The notes below the pieces were generated by a model. The model searched no databases. It had not been told where the DNA came from and worked only from the letters and a program-made list of their open reading frames with translations. Shown here piece after piece: positions 25,448 to 35,617 of a stretch of 64,000 nucleotides of DNA. The stretch lies in contig NZ_JXTH01000003.1 of the NCBI RefSeq assembly GCF_000836725.1, positions 1 to 64,000 of the forward strand, read 5' to 3'. How positions within the stretch are numbered: position 1 is the first letter of the stretch; every line of letters starts with the position of its first letter. The translations under genes and the position numbers were made by a program. This DNA comes from Anoxybacillus thermarum. Lineage in GTDB: Bacteria; Bacillota; Bacilli; Bacillales; Anoxybacillaceae.

Positions 25448-27838
25448 GTGAAAGCGGTTATTATGGCAGGGGGAAGAGGAACGCGGTTACGTCCGTTAAC
25501 TTGCCATGTTCCGAAGCCGATCGTATCGATTATGAATAAACCTGTGATGGAGTATAGTATTGAGTGGTTAAAACAATATGGTATTACACATATTGCTGTA
25601 ACTGTTGAATATTTAAGTGACGAAATTATTGAATATTTCGGGGATGGACAGCGGTTTGGTGTGCATCTTTACTATTTTGAAGAGGCGACGCCGCTTGGCA
25701 CGGCAGGAAGTGTAAAACATGCGCAGTCGTTTTTAGACGATACGTTTGTCGTTATCAGCGCAGATACGTTAACGACGATCGATTTACAGCAAGCGATCGA
25801 TTTTCATTTCTCCAAACAATCATTAGTTACCGTTCTTATGCACCACGAAGCGACTCCCCTTTCATACGGTGGAATTGTAACAGATCGACACGGGAAAATT
25901 ATTCATTTTGTAGAAAAACCAAAATGGAATGAAGTATGTACCGACTTAGTGAATACAGGCATTTACATTTGTCACCCAACTATTTTTGATTATATGCCAC
26001 AGCATCCACCTTACGATTTTAGTCAACATCTTTTTCCATATCTCGTTCAACACGAATATCCGATATACGGATGGCAAGCAGATGGATATTGGTCCGATAT
26101 TGGCGTCATTGAGCAATATCATCAAACACATATCGATTTACTGAATCAACGTTTCGTTCCTTCTCACTATAAAGAAATTGCTCCTGCTATATGGGTTGGT
26201 AAAGGGGTTAAGATTGGGCAAGGGGTTAAATTAGAAGGACCGATCATGATCGGAGATGATGTACGTATTGATGACTACGCAACAGTTGAACCTTACACGG
26301 TCATCGGCCCACGTTCAGTGATTAGTAAATATGCATCGTTAAAACGATCTATTGTTTGGTCCGACGTATATATTGATCAACATAGTGAATTACGCGGGGC
26401 GATCGTTGCTAATGATGTATACATCGGCAAAAAAAATGAAATATTTGATTATGCGGTCATCGGAGCAAAATGTAAATTAGAAAATAAAGTGAAAGTGCAA
26501 CATGAAGTGAAAATTTGGCCAAATAAAACAATTGCTGAAAAAACGAAAGTGAAACATTCGATTGTATGGGGGGAACAACATACGAAAACGTTATTCAGTG
26601 AACAAGGAATAAAAATGCGGGCATATATTGATGCCCATCCGCTATTTATAACGAGGCTTGCTTCCGCGTACAGTAGCCTATATGAAAAGGAAAGTCGTAT
26701 ATTAATCGGCTTTGATGCCCATCCATTTTCGAGATCAATGAGTATGTTATTTGCCGGGTGTTTACACATATATGGCATGCATACAAACATATATGAAGGC
26801 GGATATTTGCCAGCTTTTCGTTATATTGTTCCTCATAAACAGTATCATGGCGGTGTATTTATTACGATGAATGAACATGATGAAGTGATTGTTGACATCT
26901 ATGATGAATATGGCTACCCGATCGATCGAGCGATGGAACGAGCTATTGAACAACAAATGAAGCATGAACATGCCTGTTATGTGTCATTGACACAAATCGG
27001 TAAAGCGATGAAACAAAAAGAAAAAGACGAATTGTACGTTCGAGCCTTACGACAATGGATTCCTTTTTCGTCATCGGAACAATGGAAAGTAGTCGTTTGT
27101 AGCTCGCCTTTACTGCGGGAAATCATTGAACATACACTTCAGTCGTTTGCCATTCAAGTCGTTTGGACAGATCATCAAGATGACGAACATATTCGCAGGC
27201 AAATTAAACGAGAGCACGCTCATTTTGGGATCGTATTTGACCGTTCAGGCGAACGTTTTCGAATTTTTGACGGACAAGGAACGGCATTGACGAATGAGGA
27301 AGTCATTTCATTGCACGTATTAGTATCGCTTTTATTTAGTGAAACGAAAAAAGTGGCTGTTCCCTCTTGGGCCCCATCGATGTTGCATACATTAGCGGAA
27401 CGTCTATATGGGGACATTGTGTATGTCAAAGATGCCAGACGAGATTTTTTGTTTGCCCATCATCATGAGCCGTTTCATTTTTATTTTGATGGACTGTATG
27501 CGTGTGTGCAACTGTTCCATTTGCTAGCTATTGAACGTTGTTCTCTTCGAGCCGTTGTTTCGTCCATCCCAACGATTCATTTATCATGCCGCGATGTTTA
27601 TTGCCCATGGCATGAACGAGCAGCTGTCATGCGCAAATTGTTAGAAGAATGTTATGACAAACATGTTGATTTTACAGATGGCATAAAAGTGTATCATGAA
27701 GATGGGGCATGGACACTCATTTTACCAAAGGTAGATGAACCGACGTTAACGATTTATTCCCAAGCGACAAACGCTCAAAAAGCAAAAGAATATACAAAAT
27801 ACTATATAAAGAAAATTCGGCAATATCAAAACGTATAA
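25448..27838 (+). CDS. Sugar-1-phosphate nucleotidyltransferase fused to a degenerate phosphomannomutase domain
   Basis: 796 residues in three parts: a nucleotidyltransferase (1 to about 235), a left-handed beta-helix of hexapeptide repeats (about 245-375) and a phosphoglucomutase/phosphomannomutase-like half (about 380-796). The first part looks active: [25 protein letters not shown] and GYWSDIG are present. The mutase half has lost its catalytic motifs: the TASHNP serine loop reads TMNEHD (473-478), the DGDGDR metal loop reads DRSGER (598-603), and the GEQSGH sugar loop reads HHEPFH (672-677). It may be regulatory or structural. GDP-mannose or a similar sugar nucleotide is the likely product. 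Start is GTG 25448 behind a G-rich ribosome site. Confidence 0.85.
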   Translation: MKAVIMAGGRGTRLRPLTCHVPKPIVSIMNKPVMEYSIEWLKQYGITHIAVTVEYLSDEIIEYFGDGQRFGVHLYYFEEATPLGTAGSVKHAQSFLDDTFVVISADTLTTIDLQQAIDFHFSKQSLVTVLMHHEATPLSYGGIVTDRHGKIIHFVEKPKWNEVCTDLVNTGIYICHPTIFDYMPQHPPYDFSQHLFPYLVQHEYPIYGWQADGYWSDIGVIEQYHQTHIDLLNQRFVPSHYKEIAPAIWVGKGVKIGQGVKLEGPIMIGDDVRIDDYATVEPYTVIGPRSVISKYASLKRSIVWSDVYIDQHSELRGAIVANDVYIGKKNEIFDYAVIGAKCKLENKVKVQHEVKIWPNKTIAEKTKVKHSIVWGEQHTKTLFSEQGIKMRAYIDAHPLFITRLASAYSSLYEKESRILIGFDAHPFSRSMSMLFAGCLHIYGMHTNIYEGGYLPAFRYIVPHKQYHGGVFITMNEHDEVIVDIYDEYGYPIDRAMERAIEQQMKHEHACYVSLTQIGKAMKQKEKDELYVRALRQWIPFSSSEQWKVVVCSSPLLREIIEHTLQSFAIQVVWTDHQDDEHIRRQIKREHAHFGIVFDRSGERFRIFDGQGTALTNEEVISLHVLVSLLFSETKKVAVPSWAPSMLHTLAERLYGDIVYVKDARRDFLFAHHHEPFHFYFDGLYACVQLFHLLAIERCSLRAVVSSIPTIHLSCRDVYCPWHERAAVMRKLLEECYDKHVDFTDGIKVYHEDGAWTLILPKVDEPTLTIYSQATNAQKAKEYTKYYIKKIRQYQNV

Positions 27839-27918
27839 AATTCATATGGAAATTGTTTAAGAAAAATGATATGATGAGAAGGTGTGATTATAATACTTTT
27901 GTTTGGAGGGAAAGAACG

Positions 27919-28068
27919 ATGCGTGTAAATATTACGTTAGCATGCACAGAATGCGGCGAACGCAACTATATTTCAACAAAAAATAAACGCAATAACGCAG
28001 AGCGCCTTGAATTGAAAAAATATTGCCCACGAGACAAAAAAGCAACAGTTCATCGTGAAACGAAGTAA
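27919..28068 (+). CDS. rpmG: Ribosomal protein L33
   Basis: A 49-residue 50S subunit protein. The zinc-type pattern C9-T-E-C12 and C36-P-R-D39 has three cysteines and an aspartate in the fourth place, as I recall for RpmGA of Bacillus. I start at the ATG at 27919 behind TTTGGAGGGAAAG; a longer frame from 27853 has no support. It has its own unit between the sugar-nucleotide gene and yqgN, the same place as in B. subtilis. Confidence 0.92.
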   Translation: MRVNITLACTECGERNYISTKNKRNNAERLELKKYCPRDKKATVHRETK

Positions 28069-28122
28069 GCAGTAGGATTTTTTTCCTGCTGCTTATTTTT
28101 TTATAAAACAGGGGGAAGGATA

Positions 28123-28695
28123 ATGGATAAGAAACATTTACGACAACAAATGAAACAACGTCTCTTACATATGACAAAGAAAGAGCGGAAGAAAAAAGAG
28201 AACGTCATTCACGACGTATTATTTCAACAACATGGTTGGCAAAAGGCACACATGATCGGTATAACGATTTCAAGACAAATCGAAGTAGACACGATTTGTA
28301 TTATTGAACGAGCGTGGCAAGAAGGGAAGAGAGTTGCCATTCCGAAATGCAATGTGACAACAAAACAAATGACGTTTCGTGAAATTCATTCTTTTCAACA
28401 AATGGAGCGCTCTTTTTTTGATTTATATGAACCGATTGTAGAAGAAACGAAAGAAGTACAAAAACATGAAATCGATTTGCTATTCGTTCCAGGCCTCGCT
28501 TTCGTTCGACGCGGATATCGTCTTGGCTACGGTGGAGGATATTATGATCGTTATTTAGTCGATTTTCCTAATGACACCCTTTCACTTGCATATGATTGTC
28601 AAATCGTTTCTACGTTGCCGATTGAAAAACATGATATTTCTGTAAAAATGATCATTACGAATGAAGGAATAATCATTTGTGAAAGCGAATTATAA
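28123..28695 (+). CDS. yqgN: 5-formyltetrahydrofolate cyclo-ligase
   Basis: This enzyme turns 5-formyl-THF into 5,10-methenyl-THF using ATP, clearing an inhibitory folate that forms during one-carbon metabolism, including glycine cleavage. 190 residues. The C-terminal signature LLFVPGLAFVRRGYRLGYGGGYYDRYL is intact, and the N-terminal basic region (KKHLRQQMKQRLLHMTKKERKKKE) contacts nucleotide in the family. The start has CAGGGGGAAGG upstream. It precedes the ldh regulatory region. Confidence 0.93.
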   Translation: MDKKHLRQQMKQRLLHMTKKERKKKENVIHDVLFQQHGWQKAHMIGITISRQIEVDTICIIERAWQEGKRVAIPKCNVTTKQMTFREIHSFQQMERSFFDLYEPIVEETKEVQKHEIDLLFVPGLAFVRRGYRLGYGGGYYDRYLVDFPNDTLSLAYDCQIVSTLPIEKHDISVKMIITNEGIIICESEL

Positions 28696-28700
28696 AACAG

Positions 28701-28714
28701 AATAAGCGCTTTCA
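28701..28714 (+). promoter_or_regulatory. Possible cre (CcpA) site before ldh
   Basis: AATAAGCGCTTTCA matches the cre consensus TGNAARCGNWWWCA at all fixed positions except the first two. It lies 55 bp before the Rex site. CcpA control of ldh is known in Bacillus, but this match is incomplete. Confidence 0.4.
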
Positions 28715-28768
28715 TATTATACAGGAGAAAAAATTAACAAAATGTTAATAATTCATGCCTCATAAACT

Positions 28769-29805
<1,037 letters not shown>

Positions 29806-29806
<1 letters not shown>

Positions 29807-29834
29807 GTTGTCTCATAACGAGGCAGCCTTTTTT
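29806..29834 (+). terminator. ldh terminator
   Basis: GGTTGTCTC (29806-29814) pairs with GAGGCAGCC (29820-29828), including two G-T pairs, and is followed by six T. Confidence 0.85.
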
Positions 29835-29886
29835 ATAATTTTAATGAGAAAAGGGAACGGTAAGCATGAGGAGGAGGGTGATCATA

Positions 29887-30072
29887 TTGAATGGAAAAAC
29901 ATTGATCGCGACCTTAGCTGTAGTGCTTGTTCTTTATCGTTTTCGCTATCGGCTATTGAATGAAATTTTGAAACGGGAAGCAGTTCAAAAGCGAGTAGTT
30001 CAATGGGGAATGTCTATTCCGTTTATTCGCCAACGTCTTGTACCCACATTGTTTTTACAAAAGTACAAATAG
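29887..30072 (+). CDS. yqgO: Small protein YqgO
   Basis: A 61-residue protein with one N-terminal hydrophobic segment (about 4-17, TLIATLAVVLVLYRF) and a basic C-terminus. I prefer the TTG start at 29887, because AGGAGGAGGGTG sits seven bases before it and the resulting length matches B. subtilis YqgO; an ATG at 29866 is the alternative. It precedes the rhomboid gene yqgP as in B. subtilis. Function is unknown. Confidence 0.72.
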   Translation: MNGKTLIATLAVVLVLYRFRYRLLNEILKREAVQKRVVQWGMSIPFIRQRLVPTLFLQKYK

Positions 30073-30131
30073 TTGCGCTTTGTAAAAGAGTGTGGTAAAA
30101 GAAGGGTATGATAGCGAAGGGAGAGGGAAGG

Positions 30132-31661
30132 TTGAGCATTCGCTTTGACTTTGTATATTGGCAAATCATGTTTCAATTTTTGCAAGCGAACTATGAAATC
30201 GTGTATTTATCGCCTGATGAACGAGAAGTTTGGTTGCAGTCTACGCGTGAAAGAAAAGCACCAATCGTTCGTCTCGTTCGCACGGACATGGATTGGAGCG
30301 TATCGTTAAAAAATGATATGCAACGCGCCATGACTGCCGTTGATGAATGGCGGAGGCGGCAATTTCGCCGTCAACTTCAAGTCGTTAACATATATGTCAT
30401 GATGGATCCTCCTGTTGACGATTGGGAACTGTACGTTCATCGCCCGTTAACGACTGAACGAGTACATATGAAAACATTTGTGATGCATATAAACAATATG
30501 TATGCCGTACTACATGAACTAAACATGTTGTTTCATCAATCATTGAAAGTATATGTACCTGACGATTCTCCGATGTTACAACACGAATTACAAACGTTTA
30601 AACAACACGTGTTATCGTTTGCTGAACGAATGTATGAAAATGAACGGAGCATATTTGAGCGCGGAAAAGCGAGATGGACATATGTATTTATTGCTTTACA
30701 AATCGTAATGTTTTTTATTTTAGAATGGAACGGTGGAAGTACAAATACGCGAACATTGATTGAATACGGCGCAAAATTTAACCCGCTCATTTTGCAAGGG
30801 GAATGGTGGCGCTTTTTTACACCAATCGTCTTGCATATCGGTTTTGTACACTTGTTTATGAATACGTTTGCATTGTACTATTTAGGTCCGCTCGTTGAAA
30901 AACTGTACGGTTCGCTTCGTTTTTTATTCATTTATCTTTTTGCTGGTTTTTCAGGTTCACTTGCTAGCTTTTTATTTTCACCGTCCGTATCTGCGGGAGC
31001 GTCTGGGGCGATTTTCGGATGTTTTGGAGCTTTGCTGTATTTCGGAAAGGCACATCCACATTTGTTTTTTCGAACAATCGGCATGAATGTGTTGACGGTC
31101 ATCGGGATTAATTTAGCGTTTGGTCTCGTTGTTCCAACTATTGATAATGCCGGCCATATTGGCGGCTTAATCGGTGGATTTTTAGCTGCAAGCATCGTCC
31201 ATCTTCCAAAAGAGCGTGCCCGTCTTGGACAATGGTTGGCTGCTTTGTTCACAGCGGTCGTTACGGCGATTTGTTTATATATTGGCTTTCAACGACCGCT
31301 AGCGGATCAAGCGCAACTCATTCTTTCGTTGTCAAAACAGTATATTGATGAACGGGAATACGGTGAAGCAGAACAAATGTTAACACTCATCAATGAACAA
31401 GATACGCAAGCATATAAAGCAGACTTTTTACGTGCATATATTCGTATTCAACAAAAAGATTACGATGCAGCGAAACAGTATTTATATGCTGCCGTCGAAA
31501 AAAACGACCGTTTTCATGAAGCGTTTTATTATTTAGCGTTATTGTATGCAGAAGAAAAAAATTATGAAAAAGCAAAACAAGCAGTAGAACGTGCATTGCG
31601 GATTTATCCAGACGATGAACAATATAAACAATTATTGTTTGAAATCGAGCAATTGCTTTAG
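30132..31661 (+). CDS. yqgP: Rhomboid intramembrane serine protease YqgP (GluP)
   Basis: 509 residues: an N-terminal cytosolic domain (1-180), a rhomboid core of about seven membrane segments and a C-terminal tail with about two TPR repeats (about 400-509). The catalytic dyad is Ser291 (GASGA) and His342 (NAGHIGG). In B. subtilis YqgP cuts the magnesium transporter MgtE under manganese stress, working with FtsH; the same role is inferred here. TTG at 30132 follows GGGAGAGG. Its 3' end overlaps the convergent gene by 30 bp. Confidence 0.92.
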   Translation: MSIRFDFVYWQIMFQFLQANYEIVYLSPDEREVWLQSTRERKAPIVRLVRTDMDWSVSLKNDMQRAMTAVDEWRRRQFRRQLQVVNIYVMMDPPVDDWELYVHRPLTTERVHMKTFVMHINNMYAVLHELNMLFHQSLKVYVPDDSPMLQHELQTFKQHVLSFAERMYENERSIFERGKARWTYVFIALQIVMFFILEWNGGSTNTRTLIEYGAKFNPLILQGEWWRFFTPIVLHIGFVHLFMNTFALYYLGPLVEKLYGSLRFLFIYLFAGFSGSLASFLFSPSVSAGASGAIFGCFGALLYFGKAHPHLFFRTIGMNVLTVIGINLAFGLVVPTIDNAGHIGGLIGGFLAASIVHLPKERARLGQWLAALFTAVVTAICLYIGFQRPLADQAQLILSLSKQYIDEREYGEAEQMLTLINEQDTQAYKADFLRAYIRIQQKDYDAAKQYLYAAVEKNDRFHEAFYYLALLYAEEKNYEKAKQAVERALRIYPDDEQYKQLLFEIEQLL

Positions 31662-32492
31662 TATGACAAGTTCTCCATCTGCTGCTTCTGTCACGACAAA
31701 CAGCTTGCTGTAATCTTTTTTAATTAAAATAAGCGGAACGGTACTGCCGATTGGTGATTCGATCGAACCGTTCCTTTTTTTTATGCCTAAAAAATAATTT
31801 TTATATAATCCTTCCCATAAGTTTCCGATCATCGTTTCTGTTTCATTTGTTGTTAAATCTATAAATGGCTGTTCATTATATTGAACAAGCTCAGTTAAGT
31901 ACAAATGGTAATAATCATCTTTTGACAAAATGCTCGCCATTTGGTTAGCAGCTTTGTTGACAATCGCTTGTGTTTGTTTATTTAACGCGCTTGCCCATGT
32001 TTTTTGTTCGTTTGTCTTCGGTTTGCGAAACGATTGAAGCGGTGCAAAGGATGAATCTATCACATACAATACATCTCCGCTCATTTTTTGACTGCTTCGA
32101 ATATCATCACCGTTATGCAACTCTCCTTGATGGTATGAAATAGCTTGAAATAATCGACTTCCTTTTTGTTCGATTTGTTTTTGTTGAATGAGGTTTTTTC
32201 CGTTTTCTTTCCACTTTGATTGGACAGCAATAAGCCGCCCATTAGCAAATAACAAAGAAATATCTTGTCGTAAGTAGGCGGTTCGATCAAGCGATGAAGT
32301 GACGATCCAATCGATCATATAGCGCGTTTCTTTCTTTTTCGGATGCAACGATAATTTTGTTTGAGCCTCTGTAAAGCGAACAGTCGGGTCGATCGGAAAA
32401 AACATAATCGTCTCACGAGCCGGTCGCTCAAACGTTTGGATGATAACCACAAATACAAACAGCAATATAAATAGTGAGAATAGACGTTTCAT
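31632..32492 (-). CDS. Unidentified exported or membrane-anchored protein (286 aa)
   Basis: I do not recognise this family. The 286 residues start at the ATG at 32492 (CCGGAGGAATGAG ribosome site) with a signal-like segment (MKRLFSLFILLFVFVVIIQTF) that may act as an anchor. The rest is soluble and without cysteines or known motifs; it contains repeated basic/aromatic blocks and a Lys-rich middle. It lies between yqgP, which it overlaps by 30 bp at the 3' ends, and the divergent spoVAF-type gene, so a spore or envelope role is possible but not shown. Confidence 0.8.
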   Translation of the reverse strand: MKRLFSLFILLFVFVVIIQTFERPARETIMFFPIDPTVRFTEAQTKLSLHPKKKETRYMIDWIVTSSLDRTAYLRQDISLLFANGRLIAVQSKWKENGKNLIQQKQIEQKGSRLFQAISYHQGELHNGDDIRSSQKMSGDVLYVIDSSFAPLQSFRKPKTNEQKTWASALNKQTQAIVNKAANQMASILSKDDYYHLYLTELVQYNEQPFIDLTTNETETMIGNLWEGLYKNYFLGIKKRNGSIESPIGSTVPLILIKKDYSKLFVVTEAADGELVILKQLLDFKQ

Positions 32493-32613
32493 CTCATTCC
32501 TCCGGTCAAGCTTACATTTATAAAAAATGTATGTGTGCATAAAAGGAAATATGTATGAATGTATGTCGATATGTCAAAGATGGATGGTAGTAAATGTAAG
32601 GTGGGTGATCGGA

Positions 32614-34059
32614 ATGAATCGAGTATCTTCGCGTCTTTCAGAAAACGTTTCATATATGAAAGAAAAGCTTGGAGTCGGGAAAAGTTTTGATGTTATTTAT
32701 TTAGACGTGCATTATGCCGGAAAAGATATGGCATTATTTATGATTGATGGATTTGTCAAAGACGATATTCTCCATTACTTAATGAAATTGTTGTCCGAAT
32801 TACCGGATGGCTCGTTAGATGAACAACCGTTACATAAATTATTAAGAACACATCTTCCATATGTTGAATTAGATCAAACAGATGATTTTGAAAAGGTCAT
32901 TGATGGCGTGCTTGCAGGGCCGACAGCTTTGTTTGTAGATGGAATGGCAAAGGCGATTTTAATTGATGCACGCACATATCCAGTACGCGGACCGCAAGAA
33001 CCAGATATGGAACGTGTCGTTCGGGGGGCACGTGATGGATACGTGGAAACAATTGTATTTAACACGGCATTAACGAGACGGCGAGTACGCGACCGTTCAT
33101 TACGGATGGAATATATGCAAATTGGCCGCCGTTCAAAAACAGACGTATGTGTTTGTTATATTGAAGATATTGCTAATTCGACGATTGTGGAAGAAGTAAA
33201 ACAGTCATTAGCGAAAATTGATACAGACGGTTTGCCGATGGGAGAAAAAACGGTGGAGGAATTTATTTCAGGCCGACACTTTAATCCGTATCCTGTCGTT
33301 CGATATACAGAAAGGCCAGATACAGCCGCCGCTCATTTATATGAAGGACACGTGCTTATTTTTGTTGATGGGTCTCCGAGCGTATTAATTACACCAGCCA
33401 CGTTTTGGCATCATTTACAACATGCAGAAGAATACAGAAATAAGCCGATTGTTGGCGCGTATTTGCGCTTCGTTCGTTTTCTTGCGGTATGGTTATCTAT
33501 TTTTTTATTGCCGCTTTGGTATATGTGGATGAAAACGCCAGAACTCGTTCCACACGCTTTATCGTTCGTTGCAAAATCAAGTGAAGGGAACATTCCGTTG
33601 TTTGGGCAAATATTGCTCATCGAATTTGGGCTAGATATGTTGCGGATGGCAGCTATTCACACTCCATCTGCCTTAGCTACAGCGCTTGGGCTCGTTGCTG
33701 CGTTAATGATTGGTGGAATTGCGGTGGAAGTTGGCTTATTTTCTAACGAAGTCATTTTATATTTTGCGATGGCAACGATCGGGACGTTTGCGACACCGAG
33801 TTATGAGCTTGGGTTAGCCAACAGGCTCGTTCGGCTTGCATTGCTCGTTGTGACAGCGTTGTTCGGCGTCATTGGCTATGTAGTTGGAATTACTGTATGG
33901 TTAATGATGCTTGCGCGCATGCAATCGTTTGGTGTCCCGTATTTATGGCCGTTTATTCCATTTTCGTATCGTGGAATGCGCGATGTGCTTATTCGCTCTC
34001 CGATTCCGTTAAAAAATCGTCGTCCAACGGTCTTACATCCAAAAGATCCAGATCGGTAA
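32614..34059 (+). CDS. spoVAF: SpoVAF-type spore germination protein (GerA family)
   Basis: 481 residues of the GerA-A/SpoVAF type: a soluble N-terminal domain (about 1-285) and a C-terminal part with about four to five membrane segments. The N-terminus, with GKSFDVIYLDVHYAGKDMALFMIDGF, and the conserved PTALFVDGM segment are typical of SpoVAF. In B. subtilis SpoVAF forms an ion channel with FigP/YqhR that speeds germination; a yqhR gene lies at 61902 here. I start at the ATG at 32614 behind AAGGTGGGTGATC. It stands outside any spoVA operon in this window. Confidence 0.85.
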   Translation: MNRVSSRLSENVSYMKEKLGVGKSFDVIYLDVHYAGKDMALFMIDGFVKDDILHYLMKLLSELPDGSLDEQPLHKLLRTHLPYVELDQTDDFEKVIDGVLAGPTALFVDGMAKAILIDARTYPVRGPQEPDMERVVRGARDGYVETIVFNTALTRRRVRDRSLRMEYMQIGRRSKTDVCVCYIEDIANSTIVEEVKQSLAKIDTDGLPMGEKTVEEFISGRHFNPYPVVRYTERPDTAAAHLYEGHVLIFVDGSPSVLITPATFWHHLQHAEEYRNKPIVGAYLRFVRFLAVWLSIFLLPLWYMWMKTPELVPHALSFVAKSSEGNIPLFGQILLIEFGLDMLRMAAIHTPSALATALGLVAALMIGGIAVEVGLFSNEVILYFAMATIGTFATPSYELGLANRLVRLALLVVTALFGVIGYVVGITVWLMMLARMQSFGVPYLWPFIPFSYRGMRDVLIRSPIPLKNRRPTVLHPKDPDR

Positions 34060-34168
34060 AAGTGTGAAAAATATCACAAAGTCATTGTTCGGTTCTTGAC
34101 GACCTTTTGTTTTCCTTATACATTTAGAATATGTAGATTGAAAATGCTTATATGCATAGGTGAAGAAA

Positions 34169-34402
34169 ATGAAATCCGTATACGATGTGCAACAGTTGTT
34201 AAAAAAATATGGAACGATCATTTACGTCGGTGATCGCCTTGCTGATTTAGAATTAATGGAAGAAGAAGTAAAAGAATTGTTTCAAGCGCAGCTCATCGAC
34301 GTGAAAGATTACCAAATGGCGCTTCTCATTTTGCGCCATGAAGCGCAAATTGAACGAGAAAAAAGAGAAAAAGGGATGAAAGAACAATGGAACAATGGTT
34401 AG
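34169..34402 (+). CDS. yqgQ: YqgQ (DUF910) small protein
   Basis: 77-residue helical protein of the DUF910/YqgQ family, with the conserved N-terminus [31 protein letters not shown]. It looks like a nucleic-acid-binding fold in the family, but its role is unknown. I start at the ATG at 34169 with AGGTGA before it; a GTG at 34160 would overlap this site. Its 3' end overlaps the glcK start by 16 bases, as in B. subtilis, so the two are coupled. Confidence 0.85.
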   Translation: MKSVYDVQQLLKKYGTIIYVGDRLADLELMEEEVKELFQAQLIDVKDYQMALLILRHEAQIEREKREKGMKEQWNNG

Positions 34403-35352
34403 TCGGTGTAGATTTAGGTGGAACGACGGTAAAATTAGCGTTCGTCAATATGTATGGGGAAATCATTTGTAAGTGGGAAATTCCTACAGATAAATCGGAA
34501 CAAGGGAAACATATTACAACACATATTGCAAAAGCGATTGATGAAAAGTTGCGCGAATTAGATGAATCAAAAGAACGTCTTGTCGGTATTGGCATCGGTG
34601 CGCCTGGACCAGTCAACATGGCGACAGGAGACATTTATGAAGCGGTAAATTTAGGTTGGAAAAACTTCCCTCTTAAAAACCGGTTAGAAATGGAAACAGA
34701 ACTTCCTGTCATTGTTGATAACGACGCTAATATTGCAGCAATCGGAGAAATGTGGAAAGGAGCGGGCGAGGGCGCGAAAAATTTAATTCTCGTTACGCTT
34801 GGCACAGGCGTCGGTGGCGGTGTGATTGTAAACGGTCAAATCGTGCACGGCACAAACGGTGCTGCCGGGGAAATCGGTCATATCACTTCCATTCCTGAAG
34901 GAGGAGCACCTTGTAATTGCGGCAAAACAGGATGTTTAGAGACGATCGCTTCAGCCACAGGCATCGTCCGCATTGCGACAGAGCGGCTACAACAGACGGA
35001 CGAACGAAGCCGTTTGCGTGATGTATGGAACGAAACAGGAGCCATTACTGCAAAAGATGTGTTTGATGCGGCGAAAGAAAACGATGCATTGGCGCTACGA
35101 ATCGTTGATGAAGTGACATTTCATCTCGGCTTAGCACTCGCTAACTTAGCAAACGGTTTAAATCCAGAGAAAATTGTCATTGGAGGCGGTGTTTCCAAAG
35201 CGGGAGATTTGTTGGCGCAAACGGTTGCTCGCCATTTTAAACGTTTTGCGTTTCCGCGTGTCGCTGAGGCTGCCGACATCGTCATTGCTACACTTGGAAA
35301 CGATGCAGGCGTGATCGGTGGGGCATGGCTAGTAAAAACAAATATAGTGTAA
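34387..35352 (+). CDS. glcK: Glucokinase (ROK family)
   Basis: Phosphorylates free glucose with ATP. 321 residues of the ROK type. Phosphate-binding motif [11 protein letters not shown] is near residue 7, the catalytic VDNDANIAA is central, and the ROK zinc motif is [10 protein letters not shown], just after the conserved AAGEIGH. Start is the ATG at 34387 within the yqgQ tail. A strong terminator follows. It supplies glucose-6-phosphate from trehalose or maltose breakdown or from non-PTS uptake. Confidence 0.95.
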   Translation: MEQWLVGVDLGGTTVKLAFVNMYGEIICKWEIPTDKSEQGKHITTHIAKAIDEKLRELDESKERLVGIGIGAPGPVNMATGDIYEAVNLGWKNFPLKNRLEMETELPVIVDNDANIAAIGEMWKGAGEGAKNLILVTLGTGVGGGVIVNGQIVHGTNGAAGEIGHITSIPEGGAPCNCGKTGCLETIASATGIVRIATERLQQTDERSRLRDVWNETGAITAKDVFDAAKENDALALRIVDEVTFHLGLALANLANGLNPEKIVIGGGVSKAGDLLAQTVARHFKRFAFPRVAEAADIVIATLGNDAGVIGGAWLVKTNIV

Positions 35353-35380
35353 AAACAGACGAGAAATCGTCTGTTTTTTT
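35351..35380 (+). terminator. glcK terminator
   Basis: AAAAACAGACGA pairs with TCGTCTGTTTTT around GAAA, with the T-run following. Confidence 0.93.
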
Positions 35381-35396
35381 GTCGAAAATTTGTCGG
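35378..35396. promoter_or_regulatory. Tandem Spo0A-box-like sites upstream of the LTA synthase gene
   Basis: TTTGTCGAA (35378-35386) and TTTGTCGG (35389-35396) lie 11 bp apart, in the same direction. The first is a perfect 0A-box and the second a near-match. They sit 12 bp before the -35 element at 35408. The first copy partly lies in the T-run of the glcK terminator. Confidence 0.45.
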
Positions 35397-35407
35397 TAAA
35401 AAACGTC

Positions 35408-35436
35408 TTGCATTTTCATAAGAAAAGGTGTAAAAC
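35408..35436 (+). promoter_or_regulatory. Candidate upstream promoter (P2) of the LTA synthase gene
   Basis: TTGCAT (35408-35413), 17 bp, TAAAAC (35431-35436). It is weaker than the promoter at 35492-35520. Confidence 0.45.
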
Positions 35437-35491
35437 AGTCATATGTGGATGCGCGACTTTTCTATTATATCGTCTATCGTTTAAGAAACAG

Positions 35492-35520
35492 TTGCTTTTT
35501 TGTTAAGAAAGTATTAATAT
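35492..35520 (+). promoter_or_regulatory. Sigma-A-type promoter of the LTA synthase gene
   Basis: TTGCTT (35492-35497), 17 bp, TAATAT (35515-35520). The leader of about 90 bases shows no other clear element, and 35353-35617 holds no gene. Confidence 0.75.
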
Positions 35521-35617
35521 TGTCTTTGGTTAAGATAAAAAAATGTAAAAAAACGGATGTTCCTCATGCAGCATAGAATAAGCATCGGATGTGAGTGGGT
35601 TAAAGGAGGGAGAGCAT

